Shown one piece after another: positions 34,738 through 45,639 of a stretch of DNA of 64,000 bases (position 1 is the first letter of the stretch; each line of letters opens with the position of its first letter). This DNA comes from Isoetes taiwanensis (Eukaryota; Streptophyta; Lycopodiopsida; Isoetales; Isoetaceae): positions 3,456,563 through 3,520,562 of the forward strand of contig JAJEKV010000020.1 of the NCBI GenBank assembly GCA_021234155.1, written 5' to 3'. Position numbers and translations under genes: made by a program. Below the pieces are notes generated by a model. The model saw nothing but the letters and a program-made list of their open reading frames with translations, was not told the origin of the DNA and ran no database searches.

Positions 34738-35462
34738 ATGGGCACATGAAGGGCTTGAAGGGCGCATGTAGTGCGCTTTCCCGCCAAGCAACACATTTCT
34801 TATCATAACTTTTGATCCAGAGCTCTGTTTGAGATGATTTTTATTGCGTTGGAAAGCTCTCTCCGAGATCTTTTTGATAGTGTATGATATGGATATGTTT
34901 GTTTAAGTTATCTATGCTAAAACAGCAATTTTTCGGCCGGGTTTGGTAGGCTTTCACATCCTATCAGTTGATTAATACAGGATTGCGCTGTTGGATATTG
35001 TTTTATGGCTCATTCCGAATGAAGGTTGCAAAAAATTACCATGCATTTTTAGATTTTGAGGAAGTTATTAAGCAAATTCCAAGGCTTCTAGATCCTTGTG
35101 CTAACAAGCAGAAAAGTTTCCCACTTTGGTTTCTCACCACAAGAATCCATGGAGGCCAAAGGTTGCTGTTAAATTCTAGTTGAAAAATGTTTGTGTATGG
35201 GTGTTGCAAACTTTATGACTTTCAGAATAATGGGATCAATCCGCTCTATCTTTATGGTAACTTTTACTTATGTTCTATTTGTTTTATTGTGATGAAATTC
35301 AAAAGCTACAGGTGATGAAAGCCTCAAATAAATTCTAGTTTTTTTCTGGTTTGAATTCTAAAATTTTTGTCACACCGGGGATGTCCCTAAGGGCCCTCGG
35401 CGGGCCAAATTTTTTTTTTTTTTTGCAACACAAACTATTAACATCCAACATATAAAAATTAA

Positions 35463-35827
35463 ATCCCCCAACACATAACAACCAACACATAATAACCATT
35501 GATATTAACAACCAACACATAACTACCATTGACATTAATTCACACAACTATTGGGTCCAACACATTTAAATTAAAATTCCCCTTAAACCCTCTTTGGTTT
35601 GGGTGCATATTCACACGGGGGGGTGACGTATGGCAGCGAGAGCCCTCATAATTGTACTTGCATACCCCACAACAAGGAATTTTACCCCAAACCAAAGGGG
35701 GTTTAAGGGGGATTTTAATTTAAATGTGTTGGACCCAATGGTTGTGTTAATTAATGTCAATGGTAGTTATGTGTTGGTTGTTAATGTCAATGGTTGTTAT
35801 ATGTTGGTTGTTATGTATTGGGGGTTT
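35463..35827. repeat. Inverted repeat, arms of about 140 bp (hairpin-forming MITE-like)
   Basis: The left arm (35463-35603) contains the phrase accaacacataactaccattg and ends aaaccctctttggtttgg. It is matched in reverse complement by 35685-35827 with few mismatches. The spacer is about 80 bp. Inside each arm a motif of about 45 bp (caaccaacacataa...accattgatatta) is itself repeated. No target duplication could be fixed. Confidence 0.8.
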
Positions 35828-35829
35828 TG

Positions 35830-37050
35830 CCATTGTGAAACCAACTGATGCCATAGTTGGAGTGTATTGAACCCTCCAACAAACCACTAGAATGTGAGAT
35901 CATCAAGTTAGAGATCAAGGCGGCTAATGCTACAGGGGTGAGCTACATGTCATGCGGAAAATGAATGTTTATAGGGCATATGAAATGAAGGCATTCAATG
36001 GGCTTTATATTTTGCTTTTTTTGCAAATTGAGAGTGACTTTTCGCTTGCTAATTCTACATCTAATACAAACAGGTTTGTCAAAATATGTTGTAGCTATTA
36101 TATTGCTACCCATGAGTAAAAAAGCTTTTCATTCTCAACTTTCAGTAATGGCATAGATGGAGACATTTCTGCTCAAAAAAGGAACCAAGTAGAACCTCCC
36201 CAAGAATGTCAAAGAAGTGGAGCATAATTTTCTATTGTTTACATCTACATTTACAAAATTTATTGCCCTTTAGATGCTTCCAACTTAAATTGCTCGTGAT
36301 CATTAAGACAACACGGTCTTATAACATGTATGATAAACTTCAATTCTAGACGTGTCCAGATAAAATTGTGTTCACACCAAATGAGGAGAAACGATTCCTT
36401 TTAGATCGAAGGAATAAATGTGCTTCCGTTCTAGCTTACATTGTTTATCACCTCTTTCTCATCCACCCTTTTCCCCAAGTCTTCTTTACTGCTAGTTTTT
36501 TTTGAAGTAGCACATGAGGGCCCAGGTGTTATCGCCCTTAACACACCGCCCTGAGAGTTTGGGGCCATCCAGTCACCATTAGAATCGATTTGGATCGTTC
36601 ATTTGATACACCCTAGGGTTTTATGAAGTAGCAGTGTGTTATAGCTCACGTAAACCACTAGCCAAGATTGATCTCAACTGTTGGATCACTATAAACTTGA
36701 GGGATGGTGTGTTAAGGATTGAAAGAATACACGCAGATTGGAAATGACCAAGTAGTGTTTGAAAGGGCTTTCGTAGGTTAGAGCGGACAAAACATGAAAA
36801 TCCCAAGCTTTTTCAGCACCCAAAAGTAAGCTTGAATTATCGTTTGGGGTGTATTATCGTTTGGGGTGTCTATAAATTTTTTGGGACCATTGGATGCAGA
36901 CATATCTCAAAGCATATGCCATGGGGCGAATTTGCAGCCCTCAAATGCAAGTCAAGATGGGGTCAAAACCCCCATATTTGACTTACCCCTAACATTTCAC
37001 TAAACCATTGAATAAATACAATATCTGAAAATTAACAGCTTGACCAAATA
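35830..37050. other. Gene-free interval
   Basis: AT-rich sequence with no open frame of note. A short duplication (cgtttggggtgt...) lies at 36840-36870. Nothing further can be supported. Confidence 0.5.
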
Positions 37051-37056
37051 AAAAAT

Positions 37057-37159
37057 GATGAGCCTGGGGAGTCGAACCCCAGTAGAAGTTCCGACGCTCA
37101 TCCAGGCATACTAGGAATCCCAGAAGAGGGATAACTAGTATGCCTAGGGGCCGAAGCCC
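37057..37159 (-). other. Cluster of three strong stem-loops, one a canonical tRNA T-arm, 3' of the Rep gene
   Basis: Read on the minus strand (downstream of the Rep gene): GGGC-TTCG-GCCC (37148-37159); then AGGCATACTAG pairing with CTAGTATGCCT (37104-37145, 11 bp perfect, with an inner ATCCC/GGGAT stem); then GATGAGC pairing with GCTCATC (37057-37102) enclosing CTGGGG-TTCGACT-CCCCAG. The last is a perfect T-arm with a TTCGANT loop and holds a Pol III B box (GGTTCGACTCC), followed by ATTTTTT. D and anticodon arms are absent, so it is not a functional tRNA. It may be the terminal structure of the HUH element or a SINE-like remnant. Confidence 0.45.
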
Positions 37160-37408
37160 ATTAACAAATTAAACAAGTTAGTATCAACATATTATTTCAA
37201 ACAAAGAAGCATTAAGAATTTCGGCCCCATTATACAGCAGCCTGCTGCAACAGATTCAACACGTGTCAAAATCATACCTGTGAAGCAACTCCACGCTGCA
37301 ACAAATTCAACAATACACTTAGAAGATAAACAACCCTGTTATTTATAAAACCATAACGAGTTCTTTCAAGCCCATACACAAGAACAGAAACAACAAGAGG
37401 TAAACAGA

Positions 37409-37819
37409 TCAGTTCATAGGGGAGCCACTCTGTGCATGCCTAATAAGTTCATCTAGTTGCCGAATTTCTTGCACAAGCAAGACTCTAGCAAGGCTCATAT
37501 GAGAGCGCAAGACATGCAACTCAGAAACGGGCACCCCCAATTGATCCCACTCCACAGCAGAAATAGCATTCTGAATTGAGGCATAAAACCCTCTAAGCTG
37601 CCGCCTGAGCAAGCGCAAGGATGCCGCAATCATATGCGCCTCAGTTCCAACCTGGATAATGCTATTAACAAATTCTTGAGCACAAAAAACTGCCTCAGGC
37701 TCAGCCGAGAACACAACAGGATCTGGATGTGATGCTTCAACAGCAGAAGAAATAAAAGAGTCAGGCAAAGATACAGCAGGTTGCTCCACGCTAGCAACTG
37801 CTTCCCCATCAGTCTCCAT
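37409..37819 (-). CDS. Unrecognised 136-residue ORF downstream of the HUH-Rep gene
   Basis: METDGEAVASVEQPAVSLPD is followed by a long amphipathic helical region (AASLRLLRRQLRGFYASIQN, LHVLRSHMSLARVLLVQEIR) and a short tail. It lies 75 bases beyond the Rep stop on the same strand. The gap contains tttgttttttagttgcag, a good splice acceptor, just before the ATG. It could be a 3' exon of the Rep gene, though the obvious donor (gttgg|gtgatg) does not join it in the right frame, or a separate accessory protein. The second Rep locus also has an ORF after the Rep frame, but I see no residue-level similarity. Confidence 0.4.
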   Translation of the reverse strand: METDGEAVASVEQPAVSLPDSFISSAVEASHPDPVVFSAEPEAVFCAQEFVNSIIQVGTEAHMIAASLRLLRRQLRGFYASIQNAISAVEWDQLGVPVSELHVLRSHMSLARVLLVQEIRQLDELIRHAQSGSPMN

Positions 37820-38299
37820 ATTCCCTGCAACTAAAAAACAAATAAACCCATGAAAAAAAACTCAACTGTACAATCCAGAGGCAACCAATATCATCACCCA
37901 ACAGCCATGGTGGAATCACCCTTGTGCACAGGGATGAAATCCACCCCAGGCTCAAGAATGATAACATCATCACTGTCACGACTATAAGAATCATCACAAA
38001 TATCCTGAAAGTTATTGTCTTGTTCATCAATAGGAATGGCATCATCCCAATACCGCCTCCTCCCAGGCCCATTGCGCTCTACAGGCACAAACCCAGCAGG
38101 CAGCCCAAACAAAATAGTCCTCATATTCGAGGGCATGCACTGAGAAGGATTCAGCAGCACCCTCCATGCAGCCGGGACACGGTGCTCATTAATATGGGCA
38201 GTATTGGAAGGGATAATCCAAGAACTGGATAATGTAAACTTTCCAGAACGAATCATTCTGGCCAACGTAAACAACAAGCTAGCAGTCAATTTACGGTTC

Positions 38300-39000
38300 T
38301 GTTAGCATCTTCTTCGCACCCAAGGAAAACTGAAGAACAAGCGCTAACTACAACAACCCAAGCAAATCTCAAGGTATATGAGATAGGCTAGGCCTCACTC
38401 TACTGGCATCATAAATCACCAACATAATCATTCTTACACAAGTCTTTTGAGATTATAGAAATAGAGATAACAAATAGGAGAATCACATAATCATAATCAA
38501 AATATCATACTTCAACATAATAATATTCAACTGATCAAGAAACATACTCACACTTCAAGAACTTTGCCCAGATGTCATCTTCCAAATTTGGGCCTCCCTT
38601 CTACACGAATTTTGGCTATCTTATAGAAAACTGCACTTGATCCTAGCCACTAGATCTAGGCAAATCACAACCTTAGATCCAAATTCTAACTACCATAAGT
38701 TCACTAGATTTTGCCACCTCAACTTCAAATCTAGGTCATCCAAACTTCTTTGCAACTACCATGCTTCCCCAGATTCATGACACATCATCAAATTATCAAC
38801 CATTGAAGATATTTCTTAAGGACTTTAATACTCCTTCAAGTCCATAGGTTCCACTTCAGTACATCATAAATGCTTCCTCCACAATATTTGCACATTTTTT
38901 ACATTTTCTCCACATTACACCCATATAATTCTTCATTTATGCATACATTTCATAAATTTAAGCTCATTATGCAAAAATAGTCAAGATAAAACACACAACA
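38300..39000 (-). repeat. LTR (left, 3' LTR) of the non-autonomous element
   Basis: 701 bp, same as 40782-41482; AT-rich with TG...CA ends. Confidence 0.93.
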
Positions 39001-40781
39001 TTATTCCCCCCCAAGATTATTCATTGTCCCGATGAATTCTTCAAAAATCTTTTCTTCGATCTTCATGTCTTCAACTTGATCCTCAAAAGTAGGTCGTAAA
39101 AATAGCATCACAACTTAACAAAAATCCAATGTCCAAATGTCTTCAAGCCTTCAAAAACATCTATAGAAGTCTGCCAAGGAAAAAAATACTAAAAACTTCT
39201 AACATCACTTCATCTTCATCAATTATAGGGTGGCAAGTCCCATCCAGGTCAGTGGCACCCTCGCTCTACTGCCCGGTATGGCGCTCTATCCCCTTCACAA
39301 CACTTATAATTTTTCATCACATTTACATAGGTCATGAGATGCTGCTGCCTTTCTAGGTCAGCACATCCATCATGCCATCCATAATCACGTAAATAAAAAA
39401 TAAAACTTGTACAACTTCCTTTGATGCAACTTCAACAATAAAGAAATTCAAACATTAGACTTCATTAGATTGCAAAAACAAAATGCCGATCATTGTATCT
39501 TCATCTTCTATCTTGGACTTCAAATAACTTGTTGGAAAATAAATAGTGCCTAGGGTCTTCCCATGGAATAAACCAACATCTTCGAAAAATATAGCACTTC
39601 ATATCTCTACATGGACTTGAACTCATGATCTAGTAGTTGATAGCCACACAATTTATCCAACATGCCATGTGCACCATTATGAGAAAGGATTTTGATTTTT
39701 CCTATAACCTTTGCATTACATCATTCTTCATACCCCTTTTTTTTCATTTCTTTTTTTCCTTGCTACGAACACGGGTTTAGGGCATGGCCTTTCTCAGGCG
39801 CTGTGATGGCGGTTAGGGTATGGCGTATGGAAGGTAACGATGGCGTAAAGTTTTTTCTTTGATTATGGCATGGCGTAATCGATTCATGGCCTGGGCGAAT
39901 CAACCGACTCCTCATCCCTATTTTTGTTTTTCGTGTTCCATCTTTAATAGAGGCGCTTTTCGCGTAAGAATAGCCACTATGGCAGAAGCACAGAATGTAT
40001 GGAGGCATCAGGAAGGAAGGACTAGGGCAAGAATCCGGCCATGGCTGCCCTATTGATACTGATTAGTGAGAAGGAAAATATTGCAGAAGAAAACCCTTCA
40101 GTCAAATCTCCAATCAAACGGAAAAAGAAGGCTCTGGCTGATAAAAACAGTGCATCATTAAAAGCAGAGTTGGAAGCCATGACTTTGAAGCTTAAGGAGG
40201 TATGCCTGCAATAAGGATTTAGCCGAACTAATGCTTCAGGGGAAAAAAAAATACTTAAGCGAAAAGGGGTGATGAAGAGGGAATGTAACCCAAGAGTGCG
40301 AATGCAATGTGGCGATAAACCACACTAGGCGTGGAAGATGAGGATATGCCATGGCTCTTCTTTGCAACGAGCAACAGATCCACAAGTCATGCAACTTTTA
40401 AGGTATAGAAACAGGTATGGATAGACAAATTATTTTGCCCCCTTTAATGGTTTTTACTTTGTTTACAGAGACAGAGACAGAGACAGGGGTCTAGCAAAAG
40501 TTGGACTTCATAAATAATTTCAAAACGTAATCGAAGAATCAATCGAACATATCTCATGCTAATTTTGTGCACCTCTTTCTAATTTTGTTGGCCAAGAAAA
40601 GAGAAAAGGAGTCAAGAATCAGATCCATACCTCTTGAATTTGCAGCAAGGGGAACTTTGATTTTGAAAGGAGGAATGACAATAAGTTTTGTTTATTTGCT
40701 CGCTACTATAAATGGCAAAATCGTCCCTTCTTGGATATAATGCTAGTAGAATGTTGCTTTCTCGCAATGCCCCCCAAAATA

Positions 40782-41482
40782 TGTTAGCATCTTCTTCGCA
40801 CCCAAGGAAAACTGAAGAACAAGCGCTAACTACAACAACCCAAGCAAATCTCAAGGTATATGAGATAGGCTAGGCCTCACTCTACTGGCATCATAAATCA
40901 CCAACATAATCATTCTTACACAAGTCTTTTGAGATTATAGAAATAGAGATAACAAATAGGAGAATCACATAATCATAATCAAAATATCATACTTCAACAT
41001 AATAATATTCAACTGATCAAGAAACATACTCACACTTCAAGAACTTTGCCCAGATGTCATCTTCCAAATTTGGGCCTCCCTTCTACACGAATTTTGGCTA
41101 TCTTATAGAAAACTGCACTTGATCCTAGCCACTAGATCTAGGCAAATCACAACCTTAGATCCAAATTCTAACTACCATAAGTTCACTAGATTTTGCCACC
41201 TCAACTTCAAATCTAGGTCATCCAAACTTCTTTGCAACTACCATGCTTCCCCAGATTCATGACACATCATCAAATTATCAACCATTGAAGATATTTCTTA
41301 AGGACTTTAATACTCCTTCAAGTCCATAGGTTCCACTTCAGTACATCATAAATGCTTCCTCCACAATATTTGCACATTTTTTACATTTTCTCCACATTAC
41401 ACCCATATAATTCTTCATTTATGCATACATTTCATAAATTTAAGCTCATTATGCAAAAATAGTCAAGATAAAACACACAACA
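40782..41482 (-). repeat. LTR (right, 5' LTR) of the non-autonomous element
   Basis: 701 bp, same as 38300-39000. Identity of the two LTRs implies recent insertion. Confidence 0.93.
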
Positions 41483-42156
41483 GGTTCCCATGATAGTTAA
41501 CATAATGGGCAGCTCGATTCAACAAATTCTTATTAACAACTAAGTTTTTAGTATCACCAGCTCCCCATCTCAAATACAAATCCTTACCTTTCTCGATGGT
41601 AGCCTCGCTCATGTTATGAAGATGGCAGACATAGTGAACCTTTCCCACATCTTTCATACAATAACCAATCATACCCTCAAAACAATGAAGGCGAGTGTTC
41701 TTCAGGGCTTTACGAACCAAGATCACACCAGGAGGCTTACAAACCCAATTAAAGTCTTTCTTTATGGCATCATTCATGGCCCTAGGGCTTTTAAAGCGGG
41801 CTCTAAAAACAGCCTGACAATGCAAATGATCTACAGTAGCACCACGTTCCATGGCCACAGCTCCAGCAACACACCTCCGATTGCAAAACCCCACAAGCCC
41901 ATCATAAAAACTCACAGGGACATCCTGCCCAGACAAACCTAAGGTAACACTCACATCTATGAGGTTCCAGTCCTGCTCAGCACAGAAATCATCGCCATTC
42001 TCTTGGGAATTGGAAGAACTGACATTCAAGATATGGCTCACAGAAGCAGGGCCAGAGGAACGACCACTCTTCACCTTTCTGGCTGCCCTCTTCATAGACA
42101 TGGCAGAAAACCACAAACAAATACAATGCCACAGAAAAAAATCACGGCTGGCTTAC

Positions 42157-42402
42157 CTATGTCTTCTTCAACAATAATGCACCTCCGCTCCCCGCCAACG
42201 CCCCCGACCCCAGCTTATCCACAGCTCCAAATAAGGAAACAAAAGACAGCAACGACACATCACACGGAGCTCCGCCATCCCTGGAGCACCCCAAGGAAGA
42301 ACCAGCAGTTCCGGCCAACCAGCCATCCGGAACTCCAATATGCCCGCCCAATATTCTAGGGTTAGGAATCTCAGTTGCCACGTCATCAAAATACGGTATC
42401 AC
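42157..42402 (-). other. Open frame upstream of the Rep gene
   Basis: An 81-codon minus-strand frame (start of translation MIPYFDDVATEIPNPRILGG) ends at a TAG followed directly by gtaagc, a consensus donor. It may be a 5' exon or leader of the Rep transcript read in the wrong frame. No family is recognised. Confidence 0.2.
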
Positions 42403-42872
42403 ATACCAATACCCCCATCAAACATTTGAAAATCTTATGTTATAAATATACTATTCCTAATTTCGCCCACATTATCTACTTTGTTAATTTGGAAATTTCC
42501 GGTGTGGTCGAAAATATTTTTGGAATTTTTTTTTAATTGATTTCCTAAGATTATATGGGTTTTAGCTACCGGATAAACTTGCCGACTTCCAAAAATCGAA
42601 AAAAAAATCCTTATGTTTTTTAGGCATGTTTACCTCTGCATATCCGGCATGTCCCGGAAGATTTTCAAGGCGCAAGAAGTTTTCGGCATGGACAAATTTG
42701 GCATGGCCAACATCTGTCTGCCTGCCAGATGCATTAGACGAATGGCTCATGGCTCCATTTGGGGTCTTCTATCTTATCTGATAGTTTCGGCCATTACAGA
42801 TATTTAGAGGGATTTTCCAGTGCGGCAAGGGTGCCCAGGTTCGATTGGTACTGCAGTTTGGTTTCGTCGCGA

Positions 42873-43222
42873 ATGGTCCAACGGATTCTGTCATATGATG
42901 TGAGCATAAGCTTTCTTTTCCTTTAGGTTTTCGTCAGAGCTCCTTTGAAGCTCCATATTTGTCTTGCTATACTTTTGCATGATATCATGTGCTAACTAGA
43001 AGGAATCAGAAAAGTGATTTGTGCTCAACATTTAGTCTTCTATGCCAATCAACTTAAGAGAATGTGAAGCATGCAACGGATTCTGCCATATGATGTGAGC
43101 ATAAACTTTTTTTTCCTTTAGGTTTTCGTCAGAGCTCTTCTTTGAAGCTCCATATTTGTCTTGCTATACTTTTGCTATCATGTGCTAACTAGAAGGAATC
43201 AGAAAGGGGATTTGTGCTCGAT
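42873..43222. repeat. Tandem duplication of about 200 bp
   Basis: The phrase caacggattctgtcatatgatgtgagcat ... ctagaaggaatcagaaa at 42878-43015 recurs at 43074-43209 with small changes. The linker phrase tcttctatgccaatcaactt also occurs twice (43037 and 43317). No coding role is visible. Confidence 0.8.
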
Positions 43223-43739
43223 CTTTTGTACTGCATCAATATGCAATTAGGATTAACGATGCAGTATGCAATTGGGATTAAGGATGGTTTGTTTGCAGGT
43301 TTCGGTAGCATTTACTCTTCTATGCCAATCAACTTAAGAGTTCTAATCTCAACATGTTCAGAACAAGCTGGAAAGAGCAATTCTCTGCTTCGTCCTACAA
43401 GATAAGTTGGTTTTCATGGACAATGCTTTTCAAGATCTTTCTAGCATTCAAATGCATGCATTTTTAACCTATTTGGATCTAGAATAGATTGACAATAGTA
43501 CCAAGATTCTGCATTATCCTAAGTCTATGTTGTCTCATCAATTTATTGGATTTTTATTTGATTCCTGTGTTGTTGTGATCCTTACTACCATATGTTCCAG
43601 CATTTTCTCATTGTGTATTATCTGTTCCAACTATAATATCTCAGTCAGACCTAGCAGGCTCAAGGCATGGCTTTAACAGCTCAGCTCAAAGGCTTGATCC
43701 ATCAAAAATGTCCTTGGGGATGCATGTAGTGCCATGAAG

Positions 43740-45600
43740 CCAAGAATCCTATGGCTCTAAGGCACAAAAGAATTTCTTCAGTTTTAGTAGTGCGTAGGCT
43801 ACAGGGAAGGGGCACACAGATTTATTTGTACTTTTACATGGTAATATGTCTATGCCCCTAAGGCACAAAGCAGTTTCTTCAGTTTTAGGAGTATGTAGGC
43901 TAAAAGGAAGGGGCCAGGTTAGACTTGCATCGTATAAGCATTCATTAAGCATATGCTGCATGCAGCTATTATGAAGGAAGTTATATGCATTCACACTGAC
44001 CCCGAATTTTGGTCCACAGTTGTTTTTTACTTGTACGGAAGTGTTGTTTTATGCCAAAAACAACACCAAAATGGCCCCAAAAGTCCACGTGGCCCGTTTA
44101 TCCGGATTTGCACAAAGAGACAGTGGTTTTTTGCCAAAAAATCCCACGGTGGTTTTTCTGGCACTTTTTTGTTTTTTTGTCAACGTGTCTTTTTTTTCAC
44201 TGTTGTTTTTACCGAACTTTTTCGACGTGTAGTTTTTTTCTTGACTGTTGTTTTTTTGAGGAGCCACGCGTTGTTTATCTTCCAAAAAACACATGTAGGT
44301 TTAAATATTAGTACACGTGAAAAACCGAAAAAAAATAGTTGTTTTTTCCTTTTCAATATGTGTTGTTTTGTTTTCTCCACTTGTAGTTTTTTAAAGTCGA
44401 CATTGTTTTCCCAAAAAATGATATGTAATTTTCAAGAAATTCATATGTATTATTTTAAAAATAATTGTTGTTTTCAAATGTTTCCAATTTTCTCTATGTT
44501 GATATTTTGTCTCCATATGTAGTTTTTAAAAGGTGCCATTGTTTTCCATTATTGTTTTCCTCATAAAAATATAGGTAATTTCAAAAAAAATCTACAATAG
44601 TCTTTTGAGAAAAAAATTCATATATTGTTTTTACACAATATGGTATGTAGTTACTATAAAATCTACAAGTTATTTTTTAAATAAAAAAGCATTATTATGA
44701 CATATAAGAAAAATAAATGTTGTCTTTAACCAATCATGTAGTGACACGTGGCATATATTTTCAAAAAAAAATAAAAAAAAAAATCCAAATTCACTAGAAT
44801 CTAGAAGGCAATATAATCATATTTTATTTTAAACATGACATCGACATCATTTTATTATTCTTTCTTGTTTATTCAATCTAAGCATATCCAAATTAAGAAA
44901 GTCTTTTTGGGAATTGAACCCAACCAAGTTCATTAAATTTAGGCCTGTTTTAGAGGCCAAATTTCAATAATTGCAATAGAAGTTACAACGAAATTTAACA
45001 GAGTTTTGAGATCAAAATTTTAACACAAACTCGAAAAAAGGAAGCTTTTTATTTCGATCTTAAAGACGATCAGAGAAGACCCGTATGAAAGAGATTTTTA
45101 TTTCCAATCTTAAGCCTATAGCGAAGACACAAGTAGGAAAAGTGCAAAAGGCCCCGCTTTGGCGAGCCTCTCCACCCATTTTTTGCAGCCTTTGAAAGAA
45201 GAAAGCCACAATGTAAAGCAAGAGAAACATCTAAAGCCTTGAAGGATACCCCACCAAGAGAAACATCTAAAGCATCCATTTGTATCGAATGGCCTGCGAT
45301 ATAAAACAAGCAACCAATTTTAGACGCCAAAAACCAAAGCGATGACTAAGAACTTTCCTATATGGGCTGAAAGGCACCACTAACCGTAATAGGAGTACCG
45401 AAGTCGAGATGGCCCAAAGAGCGCATGAGCTATATATGAAACCCCGAGCATATAGGAGTTCTCATTAATTTTTAGCTCACAAGTCCGGGTAAGAATCGCC
45501 TTGTGGTTGGTAAGTCAAACCCCTAAAATGCCAGCTTATTTGTAATCGATGGTAAGAATCAATTGTATACCGCAAAGACACATGCTCAATGAATTCTCTT
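43740..45600. other. T-rich quasi-repetitive interval without genes
   Basis: Two degenerate copies of a unit of about 100 bp (ggcacaaa...tttcttcagttttag...gtaggcta) lie at 43757-43920. From 44010 to 44680 the sequence is a run of varied tgttgttttt/tgtagttttt words. A long frame through it (43953-44522) is Phe/Ser/Cys-rich and looks like an artefact of composition. 45000-45600 holds nothing I recognise. Confidence 0.5.
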
Positions 45601-45639
45601 ACCTCATCCAGCTCCAAATCGGTTGTTTCCAATAATATT

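Larger units (their letters stand above)
38300..41482 (-). mobile_element. Young non-autonomous LTR retrotransposon, 3,183 bp
   Basis: Both LTRs (38300-39000 and 40782-41482) are 701 bp and I found no difference between them by eye. They start TGTTAGC and end ACAACA. The target duplication GGTTC is exact (38295-38299 and 41483-41487). On the minus strand a CTTGGGGGGGAATAA tract abuts the left LTR and looks like the PPT, giving minus orientation. The PBS side reads TATTTTGGGGGGCATTGCG, and I cannot assign a tRNA. The 1.78 kb interior has no gag or pol, so it is a LARD/TRIM-like passenger that needs a helper. Confidence 0.93.
37894..42116 (-). pseudogene. HUH-type Rep endonuclease gene (replitron-like), disrupted by an LTR element
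   Basis: The minus-strand gene starts at 42116 or 42101 (MSMKRAARK). It has a basic N-terminus and a catalytic domain with AMERGATVDHLHCQAVFRAR (HUH-like HLH at residues 97-99) and LHCFEGMIGYCMKDVGKVHY (Y-x-x-K motif, Tyr 152 and Lys 155), then HLHNMSEATIEKGKDLY. These are motifs II and III of rolling-circle Rep nucleases; the spacing and following H-N-x-S block recall replitron-type Reps of protists, algae and animals. At 41488 the frame is broken by a 3.18 kb LTR element and resumes at 38299 in the same frame (LLFTLARMIRSGKF, FGLPAGFVPVERNGPGRRRY), ending at 37894. Apart from that insertion no stop is present, so the gene was intact until recently. No helicase domain is seen. Confidence 0.7.

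Noticed and set aside
34536-34806. Small repetitive proteins on both strands
   Set aside because: They arise from three copies of a 57 bp unit without stops; no start context or homology.
37050-37095. Hammerhead ribozyme (tgatgag followed by a stem)
   Set aside because: The C before UGAUGA and the GAAA core after stem II do not match; the spacing has two extra bases.
37057-37102. Functional tRNA gene on the minus strand
   Set aside because: T-arm and a 7 bp closing stem are perfect, but D and anticodon arms are missing (only 13 bases remain between).
37924-38232. Plus-strand 102-codon ORF opposite the Rep gene
   Set aside because: The minus strand carries the conserved Rep tail shared with the second locus; the plus frame is a shadow.
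37409-42116. Helitron RepHel identity for the first HUH gene
   Set aside because: No SF1 helicase motifs, a single YxxK tyrosine rather than the YxxxY pair, and the gene is too short; the Rep resembles replitron-type enzymes instead.
43953-44522. 189-codon open frame, Phe/Cys-rich
   Set aside because: It is a translation of T-rich quasi-repeats (tgttgttttt words); no domain, and overlapping frames are open as well.
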